Shown piece after piece: positions 61,150 to 64,000 of a stretch of 64,000 bases of DNA. A program made the position numbers and the translations under genes. The notes below the pieces were generated by a model that was given only the letters and a program-made list of their open reading frames with translations, had not been told where the DNA came from and made no database searches. The stretch is from an uncultured Lachnospiraceae bacterium. GTDB taxonomy: Bacteria > Bacillota > Clostridia > Lachnospirales > Lachnospiraceae. The stretch spans positions 1 to 64,000 of the forward strand of contig CAKQXY010000015.1 in NCBI GenBank assembly GCA_934292725.1. The letters are read 5' to 3'. Positions within the stretch are counted from its first letter, which is position 1. Every line of letters begins with the position of its first letter.

Positions 61150-62664
61150 ATGTACCGTATGCTGATTGTCGATGATGAGAAAAATGAGCGCGACTGCATT
61201 CTGTATCTTCTTAAAAACTGCGGCTTTGAGTTAGAGATTAAAGAAGCGGAGGATGGCGTAGAGGCACTGCAGATTCTAAAGATATGGCCTGCTCATATTT
61301 TATTTACTGATGTTCAGATGCCGCGCATGGACGGACTTGAACTAATACGTGAGGCTCTTAATCTATATCCTGATATTCGTCCAATTATTTTCAGCGGCTA
61401 TGCTGATTTTGCCTATGCCAAAACTGCCATATCACTTGGTGTGGAAAATTATATTTTAAAGCCTGTTGTGCCAGAAGAATTTACTAAGACGCTTTCCTCA
61501 TTGATTGGTCAGCTCGATGAGGAGCAGGCAAACATGCACATGCAGGAAAATCAAAAACTGTTTCTTCTTCAATATTCTTTACAGCTTGCGATCTTTGGAA
61601 ATTTTGATAAAGCAAAAGCAGAACCTTTTATATTAGAACAATTTTCTGCTTTTCGCTATATGGTGATGTTTACTTTTAAAAATGATTTTTTAATGCATAA
61701 ATCTGATGCCTTTTTCGATGATCTGCGAAGTTTTCTTACACCTGAAGCAGTATCAGTAAATATTTCTCCTGAGCAGGCTGTTTTATTTGTGCGCACGCCG
61801 ATTCTTGATGCCAGACATTTCTGCACACGTATTCTTAATCACATTAAGAGTACTTTTCTTGTTGACTGCTGCATTGCAGTTACAAAGCCATTATCTGAAT
61901 ATGATTCCTTCAAGCAGGCATTTTCTGCTCTTGAGCAGCAAATGGAACAGCGTTTCTTTCTGCCAGATACCCTTATTTTTCTTCCAGACACTACACAAAC
62001 ACAGCGTTTGGAAAATTCGGAGGATGATTCTGAGTTGCTTCCTCTTATAAAAAATGCCATTGCCACTCGAAGCCGTACACTTTTGGAAGAATACCTTAGT
62101 CATCTGTTTGACAAATATAAACTCGCTGTCAACCAGTCTCAAATTTACGTCAAATTTCTTTTTTCTAATGTGCTGACTATCCTTTATCCAGCCATTCCAG
62201 ATGATGCACTTTGTAATTTTTCACCGCTTGAGGCCATGATTGCCAATCTATATCTTCAGCCTGATATTTCTGAGATTATTCGTATCGTAAAAGAAGTATC
62301 TAAACCTGTTTTGGATTCATTTTCTGCCGGAACGGATACAATGCGAAAAGAAGTGGCTTGCGCTATCTCGTACATTGCCAATCATTACAGCGAAGAGCTT
62401 TCTGCAGAAGTGCTTGCCTCTGCTGTCTACCTGACACCAGATTATTTAAGCCGACTTTTTAAAAAAGCTACCGGAAAAAGCATCTCTCAGTATATTCGTC
62501 AGTACCGCATGGAAAAAGCAAAGGATGCCTTGCTTCACACCAGAAAAAAGGTGATTGACATTGGCATCGAGTCTGGATACCCTAATTATTCATATTTTTG
62601 TCAGAGCTTTCGCGAATACTTTGGAAGCTCACCTGAAAAATACAGACAGGAGCATACTCTATGA
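61150..62664 (+). CDS. YesN-type response regulator, AraC DNA-binding domain (locus 3)
   Basis: 504 residues. Receiver domain with acidic pair D8/D9 and phospho-acceptor Asp54 in LFTDVQMP; a middle region of about 270 residues; C-terminal AraC helix-turn-helix with GYPNYSYFCQSFREYFG. AAGGGGGG precedes the ATG. Its stop overlaps the kinase start by four bases (ATGA), so the two proteins are translationally coupled partners. Confidence 0.92.
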   Translation: MYRMLIVDDEKNERDCILYLLKNCGFELEIKEAEDGVEALQILKIWPAHILFTDVQMPRMDGLELIREALNLYPDIRPIIFSGYADFAYAKTAISLGVENYILKPVVPEEFTKTLSSLIGQLDEEQANMHMQENQKLFLLQYSLQLAIFGNFDKAKAEPFILEQFSAFRYMVMFTFKNDFLMHKSDAFFDDLRSFLTPEAVSVNISPEQAVLFVRTPILDARHFCTRILNHIKSTFLVDCCIAVTKPLSEYDSFKQAFSALEQQMEQRFFLPDTLIFLPDTTQTQRLENSEDDSELLPLIKNAIATRSRTLLEEYLSHLFDKYKLAVNQSQIYVKFLFSNVLTILYPAIPDDALCNFSPLEAMIANLYLQPDISEIIRIVKEVSKPVLDSFSAGTDTMRKEVACAISYIANHYSEELSAEVLASAVYLTPDYLSRLFKKATGKSISQYIRQYRMEKAKDALLHTRKKVIDIGIESGYPNYSYFCQSFREYFGSSPEKYRQEHTL

Positions 62665-64000
62665 TTCAGAAAATTAAACAGTGCTTTAACAATATCAAAT
62701 ACCGCAGCAAGCTCATACTTCTTTGCATTCTTGTAAGCTTTCTTCCTCTGTCTGTCATGGGATTTTTCTGCTATAATCAAACCATTAATTTACTTCGTAC
62801 ACGTGAGTTGGACTCACTAGAATCTTCTATATTATCCGTGTCCAACTCACTTGACTCAAAGGTGAGCACTTACCAAAATCTGCTTTCCTATTTAGCAAAC
62901 TCAAATGTACTTGCAGAATTTTCTTCTTACAATGAGGCAAACGCATATGACCAGTATGAATATTTAAATTATACAATGGATGTTTTCCTAAATACCACAT
63001 ACCTGCAGCACCCAGAAATTTCTCAGATCACAATCTACAACGCAGATGGAGATATGACACATGGCAAACAGCTTCGCCCAATCAGCGATTTGGAAAATGA
63101 ATCCTGGTATTTTCCTGAAGCAATTTCATTTCAGCCTGCCTGGTATAAAAAGAAGGATGGAACACTTTGCGTTATCCAATACTTATGTGATCCTTATATT
63201 ACATATATCCGCTCCTACTCAAAAAACTGCATTGCTATCCAATTAGATCCTAATCTTTTATTTGGCGAACTTGATCAGACTGCTGATGACTTCCATATCC
63301 AGGTTGATTCACCAAGACAGACACTTTTTTCCTATAAGTCTGCATCCCTTTGGGAAAATTCTGCAGAGCTTCGCAGCTGGGTTACACGAACAAGTCCTGT
63401 AAATGCCTGCGGTTGGACTGTAACACTTGAGCGTCCTGAAAAAATTGTTTTTGCCTCCGTGCGTAATATGGGACGTGTCATTATGGCTATTTTATTTATC
63501 TGCGCTGTCATTATATTCTCGATCACTCAGCTATTCACTAGATTTTTTGAGCAGAAAATCAGTGCTCTCCACTATTATTTACAGCGCATTAAGGAAGGTC
63601 ATCTTGATTATCATATTCATGATGATAGTACAGATGAACTCGGTGATCTGACTAATAATCTTCAGGCTATGATCGACGAAATTAACCGCCTAATCCGCGA
63701 AGATTATCAGACAAAAATTGAGCTAAAGGAAACACAATTTAAGGCGCTTCAGGCACAGATTAATCCTCATTTTCTGTACAACTGCTTATCTCTTATTAAC
63801 AACAAGGCGCTTATGAACAACCAGCCTGAGATCAGCCAGATGTCTCAGCTTCTCTCTGTCTTTTATCGCACGACATTAAATAAAGGAAAGAGCGAAACTC
63901 TTCTGCAAAATGAGATAAAAAATGTAACCTCATATGTTGATATTCAGCGTCTGCTTCATGACAACAGCTTTGACGTAATGTACCAGATTGACCCAAATCT
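62661..64000 (+). CDS. YesM-type sensor histidine kinase, partial at right edge (locus 3)
   Basis: The reading frame starts at ATG 62661 and is open to the last base (over 440 residues without stop). Helix 1 at about 17-37 (LILLCILVSFLPLSVMGFF), an extracytoplasmic sensor of about 240 residues, helix 2 near 275-295, HAMP, then the YesM signature QINPHFLYNCLSLIN carrying the phospho-accepting His. The ATPase domain lies beyond the edge. Partner of the YesN gene it overlaps. Confidence 0.9.
   Translation, partial: MIQKIKQCFNNIKYRSKLILLCILVSFLPLSVMGFFCYNQTINLLRTRELDSLESSILSVSNSLDSKVSTYQNLLSYLANSNVLAEFSSYNEANAYDQYEYLNYTMDVFLNTTYLQHPEISQITIYNADGDMTHGKQLRPISDLENESWYFPEAISFQPAWYKKKDGTLCVIQYLCDPYITYIRSYSKNCIAIQLDPNLLFGELDQTADDFHIQVDSPRQTLFSYKSASLWENSAELRSWVTRTSPVNACGWTVTLERPEKIVFASVRNMGRVIMAILFICAVIIFSITQLFTRFFEQKISALHYYLQRIKEGHLDYHIHDDSTDELGDLTNNLQAMIDEINRLIREDYQTKIELKETQFKALQAQINPHFLYNCLSLINNKALMNNQPEISQMSQLLSVFYRTTLNKGKSETLLQNEIKNVTSYVDIQRLLHDNSFDVMYQIDPN

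Overview
The window looks like a chromosomal segment of a low-to-moderate GC, gut-type Firmicute of the Lachnospiraceae kind. This is inferred from strong AGGAGG ribosome binding sites, oligosaccharide importers of the LplB/YtcP type driven by YesM/YesN two-component systems, a CD1871A-type small CXXC protein, and many glycoside hydrolases. Most genes lie on the minus strand. No complete phage or insertion sequence, CRISPR array or rRNA operon is visible; there is one tRNA (Cys).

Layout. 0-4 kb: a NUDIX hydrolase, a secreted protein with repeat-like helical segments, a short zinc-finger ORF that looks truncated, a PTP-type phosphatase and repeat-rich intergenic DNA. 4-15.6 kb: an alpha-glucan locus (YesN regulator, two permeases, binding protein, YesM kinase, GH31, GH13). 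15.7-24.8 kb: a beta-galactoside-type locus (AraC regulator, binding protein, two permeases, GH2, M24 peptidase). 24.9-32.7 kb: an HD-GNAT fusion, a plus-strand GH43, then a GH-A clan hydrolase followed by a GH38 alpha-mannosidase. 32.9-37.2 kb: an extracytoplasmic thiol-redox trio beside a divergent OmpR-type two-component system. 37.2-43 kb: phosphatidylethanolamine synthesis (pssA, psd) with a flippase-like membrane protein, Xaa-Pro peptidase, MnmM-like methyltransferase and a lone HipA-like kinase. 43.1-53.1 kb: an Amadori-product locus (FrlB-type deglycase, FrlD-type kinase, complete Opp peptide importer, GntR regulator, second SIS enzyme). 53.3-54.9 kb: a membrane protein with its TetR regulator, then tRNA-Cys. 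55-64 kb: an alpha-galactoside locus (binding protein, two permeases, GH36) with a divergent YesN/YesM pair; the kinase runs off the right edge.

How it works together. Three CUT1-type sugar importers, none with its own ATPase, bring in different oligosaccharides that cytoplasmic GH31/GH13 (alpha-1,6 glucosides), GH2 (beta-galactosides) and GH36 (alpha-galactosides) split to monosaccharides. Each importer sits beside its own regulator. The most distinctive system is the Amadori locus: its deglycase and kinase closely resemble those for fructoselysine, but the importer is a peptide (Opp) transporter, which suggests uptake of glycated peptides, and there are two SIS enzymes on opposite strands around a palindromic operator candidate. 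A family of short inverted-repeat elements with ends like GTTACAGTTCACGG is scattered through the intergenic spaces.
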